Source: CAYJHC01 sp964370075 (GTDB lineage Bacteria; Bacillota; Clostridia; Peptostreptococcales; Anaerovoracaceae). Taken from it: a DNA stretch of 24,206 nt. Every line of letters starts with the position of its first letter. Position 1 is the first letter of the stretch. Positions 7,609 to 16,012 of the stretch are shown one piece after another. The position numbers and the translations under genes were made by a program. The notes below the pieces were generated by a model. The model was not told where the DNA came from. It did no database searches and worked only from the letters and a program-made list of their open reading frames with translations. The DNA is taken from positions 1-24,206 of the forward strand of contig CAYJHC010000020.1 in NCBI GenBank assembly GCA_964370075.1, in the 5' to 3' direction.

Positions 7609-9297
7609 TTAAAATTCTTCATAGATAAATTCCCCTGGTGCTCCGTCCCCATAAATGCCGAATACTATGGTTGCAAATATTAAAAAAATCCAAATTGCCC
7701 ATCTAAGCCCCAAATTTAGCCTATCAACCTGCACCCTAACGCTACCCTTTATTTCCTGAATAGTGCTAACTGTAAATAGAATTATTATTGCAAATATTAT
7801 TATCCAATAGTCAACTGTAAGCAACTGAATATTTTCTAAATTAATTATTCCTTTTTCTGAATTTTGCAAAGTAAAAATGTTCCCAAATATCTGAAATGCC
7901 TCTGTTAATGAATCTGATACAAAAAAAACCCTTCCAATCGTGCATAGAATAAACACCTTTATCATTTGTACCACTTTGTGACCCTTAGATTCAATTCTAA
8001 TACCTACCCGAGTCAAGCCTTTTGCAACGTGTTCAGCAAAAATTGTGCTTAATACAATTAATATTCCATGATATACTCCCCAACAAACAAAATTCCAAGC
8101 AGCTCCATGCCAAAGACCTGTTAGAGCCCAGACTCCCATTATTGGAGGAATTGCTGCCAAAATTTTAGATGTTGTAGCCCCAAACTTATCTCTTGACCAT
8201 CTACTAAATTTCATCAAATTTTTTGAAATGGCTATTGGATAAAACACGTAGTCTTTAAACCAAGTTCCAAGAGTAATATGCCACCTTCTCCAAAATTCAG
8301 GCATACTCTTAGAAAAATATGGTCTCATAAAGTTTTCTGCTAATTTTATTCCAAACAACTGAGCTGATCCTATCGCTATTTCCATGCTACTATAAAAATC
8401 TACATATATCTGTATCGAAAAGGCCAAAGCAGCAAGCACAAGCATTAACCAACTTTGGCTTTCATATTGGTCATAAACACCATTCACAAAAAAGCTCAAT
8501 CTATCTGCTAAAACTAATTTCATGAAAAATCCCCACAGTATACGTTGCATTCCATGACAAAAACTTTCATAACTAAAGCTGTAGCTCTTAGAAAACTGTT
8601 CCGCCGATAACTCATCGTATCTTGAAATAGGACCTTGGGAAACATGAGGAAAAAATGTGGAAAATTGAAGAAATCTAGAGAATTTCTTCTCTGCAACATA
8701 CTTACCCCTATAAACATCCATAAGGTATGCTATTAACATAAAGGTATAAAAGGAAAGGCCTAATGGCATTAACAAGGATACTAAAGGAAGACTTGTATTT
8801 AACAAAGCATTTATGTTTTCCATAATAAAGTATGTGTACTTTATTACTACCATCACCCCCAACGTTCCGATTATAGCCAAGGCAAGAATACTTTTATTCC
8901 CATTATTCATCTCTGCCCTTAATGCCTTCTTCGCCTTAACTCCTTTAGCCTGACTAATTTCCTCATTAATCGACTCTATTCTATCAGACATTTTTCGCGC
9001 TACTAAAAAGGTTATTAAGGTTGATCCTATAATAAAGACCAAATATTGAACCCCTGACATTAAATAGAAAACTAAACTTCCAATTAATATCACTTTACTT
9101 TGAGCTTTCTTTGGTAATATATAATATAGGAAAACTACTATTCCTAAAAATCCTAAATATGCAAACGTAAGGGGATCTGTTACAACCTGAGTAACATCCG
9201 TATACCCAAAAAGCTGTGCAGAGGTTTCCCCTAACAATATAAAACTTAACCCTATTATTGTTACTACTAATGCAATTCCTAATATAAATTTCTTCAT
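7609..9297 (-). CDS. MBOAT family O-acyltransferase (AlgI/DltB-like)
   Basis: I place the start at the ATG at 9297 (562 residues) because AGGA lies 8 bases upstream and the protein then begins MKKFILGIALVV. A TTG ten codons earlier has no binding site. There are about 11-12 membrane segments. The MBOAT landmarks are present: MPLGLSFYTFMLIAYLMDVYRG, PHVSQGPISRYDEL, the FWRRWHITLGTWFKDYVFYP block with His340, and GLWHGAAWNFVCWGVYHG with the catalytic His397. The C-terminus ends YGDGAPGEFIYEEF, as in AlgI-type proteins. Such enzymes take an acyl group from a cytoplasmic donor and move it across the membrane to an exported acceptor, usually with an SGNH partner. That partner is encoded just upstream (9365-10462), and the carrier protein and ligase lie downstream. 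Confidence 0.92.
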   Translation of the reverse strand: MKKFILGIALVVTIIGLSFILLGETSAQLFGYTDVTQVVTDPLTFAYLGFLGIVVFLYYILPKKAQSKVILIGSLVFYLMSGVQYLVFIIGSTLITFLVARKMSDRIESINEEISQAKGVKAKKALRAEMNNGNKSILALAIIGTLGVMVVIKYTYFIMENINALLNTSLPLVSLLMPLGLSFYTFMLIAYLMDVYRGKYVAEKKFSRFLQFSTFFPHVSQGPISRYDELSAEQFSKSYSFSYESFCHGMQRILWGFFMKLVLADRLSFFVNGVYDQYESQSWLMLVLAALAFSIQIYVDFYSSMEIAIGSAQLFGIKLAENFMRPYFSKSMPEFWRRWHITLGTWFKDYVFYPIAISKNLMKFSRWSRDKFGATTSKILAAIPPIMGVWALTGLWHGAAWNFVCWGVYHGILIVLSTIFAEHVAKGLTRVGIRIESKGHKVVQMIKVFILCTIGRVFFVSDSLTEAFQIFGNIFTLQNSEKGIINLENIQLLTVDYWIIIFAIIILFTVSTIQEIKGSVRVQVDRLNLGLRWAIWIFLIFATIVFGIYGDGAPGEFIYEEF

Positions 9298-9364
9298 TAT
9301 CACTTTCCTAAGTATTATCCTATACAAGTATTTTCGTTCAAGTAGCTATTTTTACAAGCTTTTT

Positions 9365-10462
9365 CTATATATTGCCCTCATCAAATTCATCCAAGTATAC
9401 CTCTTGGAATTTATCATGGTAATCAAACATAAATTGATACTCTTCATCTTCTGAGTAATCTGTTAGAGTATATTCTTTTTCAAGATAATCAGCTATGTAC
9501 TTTGACACTATTTCCATTCCACCCGCATTATTATGCTTATAGTTATAGAAATGTATATCATAGCTCAATCCATACTGGTCTTTTAAACTGTTCTTATGCT
9601 GGTCTAAATTTAGGTTTAAAAATTCTACATTATTTTCATCACATAGAGCTTGCAAGCTATTATGCGTTTCACTGTCCGTTACTGAATCTAAGTGCTTAAT
9701 TGCAAGAAGTTCAATATCGTTTTCTTTCAACAGCTGAGCCGTTTTAACAAAGTACTCTTCAGCAACAGAATCTAATTCCGCCATCTCTTGATTTTCTTCA
9801 TTAATATATGATTCTTCTATGGGCTTCACTTCAAGTATCTTATCTGAAAGATTGGCCCCCATTCCCCAATATTTAAATTCTTCATTCCCTATTCCTACAG
9901 CTCCCACATTAGCAGTTCCCTCTTTCCAAGCCTCATGATAACTAAAAATCGGAAAAAGGTAACTAAAGAAAAAATTTCCTTCGAAATGTTCTTCCATTTC
10001 CAATGCATAATCTATTTTATTATCAAAATTTTGCATTACATAATAACCTGTACGAAATCGATCTTCGTTTTCTATCGGGTCATTAAAATAATACTCTTCC
10101 TTTATACTTGAAATATCTAGAACAACTAGCTTAGGCTTAAAGCCATCATCAATAAGGTCCTTTATTTTATGATAATACGTAAATATCGGCATCCCTGCAG
10201 TGGAGTATACATAAGACGAATACCCCGTTTCGTTGAATATAGTTGTGGGGGATACTGCTCTTCCAGTTTGGCTTGCGCCAAAAAATATTACTTCTGCATA
10301 GTCCTTATCTAATTCTGTATAGAAATAATCATCTTTTAGATCATAATCTCCTTGAGGATCTACATTTAAAATTTCTGACAGCATTGTAAAAATAACCAAC
10401 ACAATTAACATAAATGCTGTTGCCTTAATTAATTTTACACTAGTTTTTTTTGTTTTTACCAT
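9365..10462 (-). CDS. Membrane-anchored SGNH-like acyltransferase partner
   Basis: This 365-residue protein has one N-terminal membrane segment (about residues 10-31) and an extracytoplasmic domain. SGNH-type landmarks are visible: Ser64 in the strand-turn VIFFGASQTGRAVSP (58-72), and Asp302 with His304 in YDIHFYNYKHNNAGG (301-315). Ser-Asp-His is the expected triad. The pattern fits DUF1574/AlgX/DltD-like proteins that complete acyl transfer outside the membrane. It is shorter than, and not clearly alike, classical DltD. An acidic tail (about 332-365) follows. The ATG is preceded by AGGGCAAGG. As first gene of the cassette it is 67 bp from the MBOAT gene. Upstream (10463-10693) I see only weak promoter candidates, such as TTGAAA with GATAAA at 16 bp. 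Confidence 0.75.
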   Translation of the reverse strand: MVKTKKTSVKLIKATAFMLIVLVIFTMLSEILNVDPQGDYDLKDDYFYTELDKDYAEVIFFGASQTGRAVSPTTIFNETGYSSYVYSTAGMPIFTYYHKIKDLIDDGFKPKLVVLDISSIKEEYYFNDPIENEDRFRTGYYVMQNFDNKIDYALEMEEHFEGNFFFSYLFPIFSYHEAWKEGTANVGAVGIGNEEFKYWGMGANLSDKILEVKPIEESYINEENQEMAELDSVAEEYFVKTAQLLKENDIELLAIKHLDSVTDSETHNSLQALCDENNVEFLNLNLDQHKNSLKDQYGLSYDIHFYNYKHNNAGGMEIVSKYIADYLEKEYTLTDYSEDEEYQFMFDYHDKFQEVYLDEFDEGNI

Positions 10463-10652
10463 TCCTTGCCCTTCTTGCCAAATTTATTTATTTGTTCTAT
10501 TGAATACCCGTTGAGAAAGTCATAATCACTTTATCCCATGTTTCATTAGTATTTCAACATATTGTGATATTTTCTTGATATTTTGCCAATGCTAAGTTTT
10601 CTACCTAGTTTTGGCTAGCGTTAAATTAATTTCTATCCACTTCCATAGGAAA

Positions 10653-10666
10653 AGTATTGAAATACT
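10653..10666 (-). terminator. Weak hairpin after the lipid operon
   Basis: On the minus strand AGTAT/ATACT with a 4-base loop is followed by TTTTCC. It lies about 30 bp after the stop of the GNAT-like gene and could end that operon. The stem is short, so it is a candidate only. Confidence 0.3.
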
Positions 10667-10693
10667 AAACATCCAGTAAAAGATTATTATATC

Positions 10694-11764
10694 CTACTTA
10701 AGGTCTTTTTTCAACAGAACGTACTTCATTTTTCTCTGGATTATCTCAGCAAAATATGTCTCTGTCACCTTATCTTTTTGAATTAATGCGCCGATTGATT
10801 TGGCTCTTCTTTTTTCTAGTTCATCACTGGTTTTTTGAACCAAAGCAGCACCCAATCCTAGGTGCTTTGGCTTTGCCCCTAGGTACAGAAGAACATATTC
10901 CTTTGCCTTTCTTTTTCTCAATAGTATTTTTAATACTTTTATTGGACTTATCTTACCATTAATAAGGTTGCTATAGTTTGGAACTGTAATAGAAAAGGCA
11001 ACTAATTCCCCTTTAAAATAGGCCAACTTTATCATGGAGAAATCCAAAATCGGTTTTAGTCTTGAAAACATTTGAATAAATGACGCCTTTTCGATTTCTG
11101 TAAAAATAGGAAAGTCTTTATACAATTCCATTATCAGTTCCCCTATCTCCTCCAAAGATCTAGAAAATTCCCCTTTTTTCAAATTTCTTATTTCATAACC
11201 TTTCCGCAAGCTTTCACTAAGCCTTCTTTTTAGTATTGGATTGCGGTGGTTCTTTGGAATTGCCATGTATTTATTGGAAATATATTCTTCACAAATTTCA
11301 TAGCCTGCATCCTGAAACATAGACAAATAGCATCCTTTATTATATGGTTCCCCCGTGTACGGAACTCCGAAATTATCTATCTTTAATCGATATTTAATCC
11401 AAAACGAGCCATCTACAGGTCCAATTACAGCAGTTTTTCCTATTTCTCTGCAATAATCGTCCACTTCACCAAAAAGGACCTTTGCAACTTCTCCCAACTC
11501 GAGACTTTCAAATAGTCCCACAAAAGCCTCTTTTTTCTGCGGATATGTTGTAACAATACATCTTCCTAAAGGTTCATCCTCATGGTCTAGAACAAGAAAA
11601 GCTTGTACCCTAAAGTAATTAGAAAGACAATGGCTACCTTTCAACAAGGAGGCTTCCTCCTCCCGCCTATTGGTCAGCTCTTCTTCACTATATACCTTCT
11701 GCGGCAAATCAAGAAATTTTTTTGTCCAAACCTTTTCTCCCCCAGCAAATCTAATAACCCTCAT
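10694..11764 (-). CDS. GNAT-like protein, possibly YghO-type
   Basis: This 356-residue soluble protein shows a GNAT-type acetyl-CoA loop near its C-terminus, AKPKHLGLGAALVQ (297-310), preceded by strands (IKLAYFKGELVAFSITVPN). The N-terminal half has IGPVDGSFWIKYRL (114-127) and VPYTGEPYNKGCYLSMFQDAGY (134-155). Such GP...W and EPYN...Y...f...GY patterns recall the uncharacterised YghO group of GNAT-like proteins. The substrate is unknown. It is the last gene of the lipid block, 82 bp after the PEP-utilising gene on the same strand, so membership in that operon is plausible but not proven. The ATG at 11764 is used. AAGGAG is 16 bases upstream, which is longer than ideal. I see no membrane segment. 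Confidence 0.65.
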   Translation of the reverse strand: MRVIRFAGGEKVWTKKFLDLPQKVYSEEELTNRREEEASLLKGSHCLSNYFRVQAFLVLDHEDEPLGRCIVTTYPQKKEAFVGLFESLELGEVAKVLFGEVDDYCREIGKTAVIGPVDGSFWIKYRLKIDNFGVPYTGEPYNKGCYLSMFQDAGYEICEEYISNKYMAIPKNHRNPILKRRLSESLRKGYEIRNLKKGEFSRSLEEIGELIMELYKDFPIFTEIEKASFIQMFSRLKPILDFSMIKLAYFKGELVAFSITVPNYSNLINGKISPIKVLKILLRKRKAKEYVLLYLGAKPKHLGLGAALVQKTSDELEKRRAKSIGALIQKDKVTETYFAEIIQRKMKYVLLKKDLK

Positions 11765-11846
11765 GACAATTACTTTACAGCTCCTTCTTTAACCTTCACT
11801 TAATCGCATCTACAGCCAACCTGCCCTCAACTTTAGTTTCCTCTAG

Positions 11847-14084
11847 CTATTCAAACCTCTCTATGTTATCTTTTTCATTAATAATTTCCACGGTTCCTTC
11901 CTCGCCGTTAATTTTAATGCGGTCCCCTGTTTTGACAATTTCCATGATTCCGGCAACCCCAACCACCGAAGGTTTCTTCAGCTCTCTAGTTATTATTGCC
12001 GTATGAGAAAGTATTGAACCTCTTTGAGTTACAATTCCACTTGCATTTTTAATCAAAAACACCCATCCTGGATCAGTAGTATCTGCTATCAAAATTTTCC
12101 CTCTCGCATCAATTTCCAAGGAAGGATTTTCTATTACTATGGCTTCGCCAGAAACTGTGCCTTTAGAAGAGGGAACTCCATTAAAAACCCTCTCTTTCTC
12201 AGTTCTCTTCGCCCTTTCCAAGTTCATAACTTTCTTATTTATAACTTTATTGCGGAATACAAGCCTACCATAGCTAGGCAGTTTTTTATATCCGCCATAC
12301 TCTAATTTTCTGCTAGCTATCAGTTCCTTAACAGACTCACCTTCTTCGCAACAAGTTTCTATCTCTTCCAGGTATAACCAGAAAATATCATTTATGCATT
12401 CAATTTTTTCCGCCTCAAATAAATTCCTACCTACCTTCAGCAGGATTTCTCTCACAAATCCAAATAGTCTGGTTCTATTCATTCTAGAAAGTTCTCTATT
12501 ATATATACCTTTCTTTGCTCTAGCGAGAAAATAAGGATCCTTTATCTCCAGGTTATCTAGCTCTAATTCTCCAACCTCTTTATTTTCCATTACCTCATCT
12601 TTAGAAAAGGATTCCCCAAAGGAATTAGCTATATATTGGTCAAGGATTTCTGGGTTAGAGTTCATAGTCTTAGTTTCTAGTTTTAATTCTTCAAATGATC
12701 TATCCCCGTATGATTCTAGGTACTCTTTTCGCCCTTTCATATATTCTTCACTTTTCATTCCAAAAACTTTAGCTGTGGTAGCTAGCTTTTCTAATGCTTT
12801 CACAGGTTTCAAACTTTCTATCATTTGGACATCGCCTATTTGAAGTCCATATTTTTTCTTTGCTATAGCAGTATAAATGAAAGCATACATATCATTAACT
12901 AAAGTTATCCCCCACCTTTGCCCTATGGTATCCCTTGCTTCTTTATAGAGTTTTAGCAGTTCCATATTATCTTTTGTATTAACTAGCTCTTCTTTATACT
13001 TAGGAAAGACTTCTAAAAAATACTGGTTCAGCTTCTCCATTTCTCTAGGAGTCCTAATCATCATCCTTCCAAAGTTAAAGCCTATTTTCACTTTCGTAAA
13101 TAAGGTTGCTTTAACCTTGTCTGTAAAACCTACCTGCTTCTCATTGACTCCCAGCATTTCCTGCCATATAGTAATAATCTTCTTAGAAAAAGGAAGCACC
13201 TTTAACAACGAATACCAGTTGCTAATTTGATAGTACATTCTTCCATTTGCCGCTGTTACCATTACTTTAAAAGTTGCTTCAAGGGATTCTAAAGTTTTAC
13301 CCCGACCTGCCAAAATTTCAACACAACTTTTAAAAGCCTGATAATAAACCACCTTTGCGAAACTTTCAGTTGCAGGCAATGAAATTCCAGGATAGCTTTC
13401 AGAAATATTGCTATTATCCAGCACAATGTCCCTTCCCTCTTCTATCGTGGTAATTGGCCTTGCTTGCAAAATAAAAATTTCACCTTTTTTTGTGCTTAGC
13501 TCTATATCCATATATGTTCCAAATACTTCTTGAATCTTCTCCCCTATAGAAAAAATTTCTTCTATAAAATTCTTCTCCAGCGTAGGTGATTCTCCTTGTC
13601 TTTCATAATAAAAAGCCTTATCATCTTTATTCCAGTAATATGTGGTGGTGTCTACCCTGTCTTCTACTACTCCAGTTCCTAGACCTAAGCCTACAACTAA
13701 TACAGCTTCATTTAATTGTCCCTGTGGATTTCCAGTAAATAGCACCGCAGAGCACTCTGCTTCTACCATTTCTTGAACAATTATTTTCATTTCTCCTTCT
13801 AGCTTGAAGCTTTCTCTTCCTGGCAAATAGTCTTCAACCTTTTCTTTGCTTTTCCTAACTTGCTCCACAGCCACAGGAACAGATTCTCTTGCCACATTTA
13901 GTATTGACTGAAACTGGCCAGCAAAAGACTGCCCTTCCCTATCTTCTCTAGAAAAAGAGCTTCGCACTGCAAAAAGATTCCCGCTAAGTGAAGTTATATC
14001 AACCTCTCCATTTGATTCAACTACAATAAATGAAGGAACATTAAATCCATTATATTTTAGTATTTCTAAATTCCTACTCTTAAT
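11847..14084 (-). CDS. PEP-utilising dikinase-like phosphotransferase with ATT start
   Basis: The frame stays open upstream of the GTG at 13967 to an ATT at 14084, seven bases after AAAGGAG. Starting there gives 745 residues and restores the family's N-terminus (NLEILKYNGFNVPSFIVV, residues 5-22). No ATG, GTG or TTG lies between. Domains are a trimmed ATP-grasp half (VRSS 40-43, ED 47-48, LFTGNP 115-120, GLGLGTGVVEDRV, DIE 193-195, LQARPITT 207-214), a central helical region (about 230-630), and the swivelling phosphohistidine domain from 636 with His694 in GSILSHTAI and TDPGW before it. The C-terminal PEP/pyruvate barrel of PpsA and PpdK is absent, as in rifampin phosphotransferase. I infer ATP-driven phosphorylation of an acceptor bound by the middle domain, perhaps a lipid or prenol given the neighbours. 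It begins 18 bp after the UbiA gene. Confidence 0.8.
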   Translation of the reverse strand: MKSRNLEILKYNGFNVPSFIVVESNGEVDITSLSGNLFAVRSSFSREDREGQSFAGQFQSILNVARESVPVAVEQVRKSKEKVEDYLPGRESFKLEGEMKIIVQEMVEAECSAVLFTGNPQGQLNEAVLVVGLGLGTGVVEDRVDTTTYYWNKDDKAFYYERQGESPTLEKNFIEEIFSIGEKIQEVFGTYMDIELSTKKGEIFILQARPITTIEEGRDIVLDNSNISESYPGISLPATESFAKVVYYQAFKSCVEILAGRGKTLESLEATFKVMVTAANGRMYYQISNWYSLLKVLPFSKKIITIWQEMLGVNEKQVGFTDKVKATLFTKVKIGFNFGRMMIRTPREMEKLNQYFLEVFPKYKEELVNTKDNMELLKLYKEARDTIGQRWGITLVNDMYAFIYTAIAKKKYGLQIGDVQMIESLKPVKALEKLATTAKVFGMKSEEYMKGRKEYLESYGDRSFEELKLETKTMNSNPEILDQYIANSFGESFSKDEVMENKEVGELELDNLEIKDPYFLARAKKGIYNRELSRMNRTRLFGFVREILLKVGRNLFEAEKIECINDIFWLYLEEIETCCEEGESVKELIASRKLEYGGYKKLPSYGRLVFRNKVINKKVMNLERAKRTEKERVFNGVPSSKGTVSGEAIVIENPSLEIDARGKILIADTTDPGWVFLIKNASGIVTQRGSILSHTAIITRELKKPSVVGVAGIMEIVKTGDRIKINGEEGTVEIINEKDNIERFE

Positions 14085-14102
14085 ACGATTTCTCCTTTTC
14101 CT

Positions 14103-15008
14103 CTAAACCACTACTGCCCCTATAATTAGGAAAACAGGTATGGTAATTAGCATTAGGCTTTCTTGAATATATGTGTACCTTTCCACCTTAGCAACTAGCT
14201 TGAAGGCCTCAGGATTTTTCTTAAATTTGCTAAATAAGACAGTTATCCAAATACTATTACCTATAAGCAATATTACGGAAAATATATTTAAATTCCAAAC
14301 CAAAATAATGTTTGTAATTATATCAATCCAAGTGAGAACCAAGATAAAATTAACTGCCTTTTTATACCCAAACAACATTGAATATGTTACATACTCATTT
14401 TCATCCTTTGGCGCTCTTACCTTCCTTGAGATTTCCCAAATTAAAGCAGGGAAATATAGAGTGAAGAGAACTAGCACATTGTATATACTAAATACTGGCA
14501 GGTCATATTTTATTACCGTAAAAGAAATGATATATAGGTTTAAAATAAGTTGAACTGGATTATGGGTTACCAATGCAAGCGGCAAACTTTTCTGGATTTT
14601 ATGTTTCTTAAAAAACCAAATTGCCATCAATGAGCCATAAATATATAGAAATAGGAAAAACGCAAAATTATTCATAAAGATGAAATTTAATATTGCAGTT
14701 ACACATATTAATGCGATTACGAAAATTCGTAGGTCTTTTTTCTTTACCCTTCCTGATGGCAATGGCCTATGGGCGAACAGCCTACAGTCGTGCTCATAGT
14801 CCTTAAAATCATCAGCTATCCTTAACCAAAGTAAAAAACTGAATACTGTAAATCCTCCAATTATTTCGGGAATCCCTATAGAAAACTCTGTAATCCCATT
14901 ATTAAGGAGAAGAATAAAATATATCTCCCCAAACACAATAAACCCTAGAAAGAGTCTTGGTATAATCGGGTACATTTCTTTAAAATATATATTTAACCGT
15001 TTAAGCAT
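14103..15008 (-). CDS. UbiA-family membrane prenyltransferase
   Basis: This 301-residue protein has about eight to nine membrane segments. The first Asp-rich motif is clear: ADDFKDYEHD (residues 65-74), with Asp67, Asp70 and Asp74 placed to bind Mg-diphosphate, followed by the RPLPSGRV block (81-88) typical of UbiA proteins. The second motif is unusual: WEISRKVRAPKDENEYVTYS (191-210), with Glu and Arg-Lys where DxxxD would be usual. Such enzymes join a polyprenyl diphosphate to an acceptor ring or alcohol. The archaeal lipid enzyme DGGGP synthase belongs to this superfamily. The start ATG overlaps the decarboxylase stop by 16 bases, with AGGTGGG as binding site, suggesting coupled translation. 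The acceptor is not known; the lipid context suggests a phospholipid or glycerol-type one (inference). Confidence 0.85.
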   Translation of the reverse strand: MLKRLNIYFKEMYPIIPRLFLGFIVFGEIYFILLLNNGITEFSIGIPEIIGGFTVFSFLLWLRIADDFKDYEHDCRLFAHRPLPSGRVKKKDLRIFVIALICVTAILNFIFMNNFAFFLFLYIYGSLMAIWFFKKHKIQKSLPLALVTHNPVQLILNLYIISFTVIKYDLPVFSIYNVLVLFTLYFPALIWEISRKVRAPKDENEYVTYSMLFGYKKAVNFILVLTWIDIITNIILVWNLNIFSVILLIGNSIWITVLFSKFKKNPEAFKLVAKVERYTYIQESLMLITIPVFLIIGAVVV

Positions 15009-15898
15009 CTTCCCACCTTTTCACCAACTGAAACCTTTGTTTCAATTCCACTTGTCGACATCTCCATTATATCCTCATCTATCTTTATTGAGCCCTTAGC
15101 AAAAAGCTGTACAATAGTTGATCCCCCATATTCGAAGCGGCCTTTCTCTTCCATAAAACTAACAAGGCCTGAAGTTTTATAGTTGCAAATTTTTCCCACA
15201 AGCATAGCACCTATCTCCACCTGAGTCACTTTTCCAAAGTTTTCAGTTTCCATAATAGTTACTTCCCTTGCATTCCTAAAATACACTTCCTTACTGCCCT
15301 TAATTGGGCGAACTGTATTTAATCGACCTTTAATCTTCCAACTTTTTTCTAAGGTACCATTATCAATATATGAATACCTATGATAGTCTCCTAGCGTTAG
15401 TCTGTATACCAAACAGTATCCTAGAGCAAAATCTGTCCCCTCTTTCTCTCCTAATAATTCTCCTATGGCATATCTAGTATTTTTCACTGGGATAGTTAGG
15501 TCTTCATCTATTTCATACACCAAAAGCCTGCTATCAGCTGGTGATATCAACTCCCCTTTTATCGCTTGTGAAGTTCGAACTTCTTGCCTAGAAAAATATT
15601 GATTAAAATTTTTATATCTACATATTTCTCCAGTATCCCCTGGTTTATTATCTAGGTTCTTATCACCTTTTGCCTTAAGCCCTGTTTTTCTTTCTAGGTC
15701 TATAACTTTCTTTATTTTTTTCTTAGAAAAAGGACTTCTATAATATATCCCTCCTAAAAAAGAAAACCACCTTCTCGAAAAAATAGCCTTCAAGAGCACT
15801 CTTCCTAATGTTGTGGTATATAAGAATTTTAATTTTTCTTCAGAAGGAGAGTTTTCCGTAATGTAAGTTCCTTCTTTCCTATCCCAATATTTACGCAT
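14993..15898 (-). CDS. psd: Phosphatidylserine decarboxylase proenzyme
   Basis: This 301-residue proenzyme starts at the ATG at 15898, five bases after AAGGAAG. A GTG start at 15964 has no binding site. Self-cleavage at Gly-Ser in the FEYGGSTIVQLF motif (Ser260) should create the pyruvoyl alpha chain. Other landmarks are ISPADSRLL (Asp122) and TLGDYHRYSYIDNG with Asp171 and His173. The final beta-strand region is normal. It converts phosphatidylserine to phosphatidylethanolamine at the membrane. The N-terminal about 100 residues (PFSKKKIKKVIDLERKTGL and PGDTGEICRYKNFNQYFSR) match the type II group common in Clostridia. It follows the CDP-alcohol transferase gene by 114 bp and overlaps the UbiA gene, so PS synthesis and decarboxylation are encoded in sequence. 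A decarboxylase for an unusual serine lipid cannot be excluded. Confidence 0.93.
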   Translation of the reverse strand: MRKYWDRKEGTYITENSPSEEKLKFLYTTTLGRVLLKAIFSRRWFSFLGGIYYRSPFSKKKIKKVIDLERKTGLKAKGDKNLDNKPGDTGEICRYKNFNQYFSRQEVRTSQAIKGELISPADSRLLVYEIDEDLTIPVKNTRYAIGELLGEKEGTDFALGYCLVYRLTLGDYHRYSYIDNGTLEKSWKIKGRLNTVRPIKGSKEVYFRNAREVTIMETENFGKVTQVEIGAMLVGKICNYKTSGLVSFMEEKGRFEYGGSTIVQLFAKGSIKIDEDIMEMSTSGIETKVSVGEKVGRCLNG

Positions 15899-16012
15899 TC
15901 CGCTTCCTTCTTTTCTCTCCGACATTTCCACAATCACCCAATTGCCAACTCCAAGGAAAACCACAGGTTAGCCTATATTAGTTCAGCTCTTTTCTAAATT
16001 TGTATTTTAACG

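Noticed and set aside
9298..9327. TTG start ten codons upstream for the MBOAT gene
   Set aside because: It has no binding site; the ATG at 9297 has AGGA eight bases upstream and begins a typical membrane segment.
11847..14084. Calling the dikinase-like protein a rifampin phosphotransferase
   Set aside because: The domain order is similar, but the protein is shorter than Rph, the middle domain is unassigned, and the operon context is lipid metabolism.
15899..15964. GTG start 22 codons upstream for phosphatidylserine decarboxylase
   Set aside because: It has no binding site, whereas the ATG at 15898 follows AAGGAAG at good spacing.
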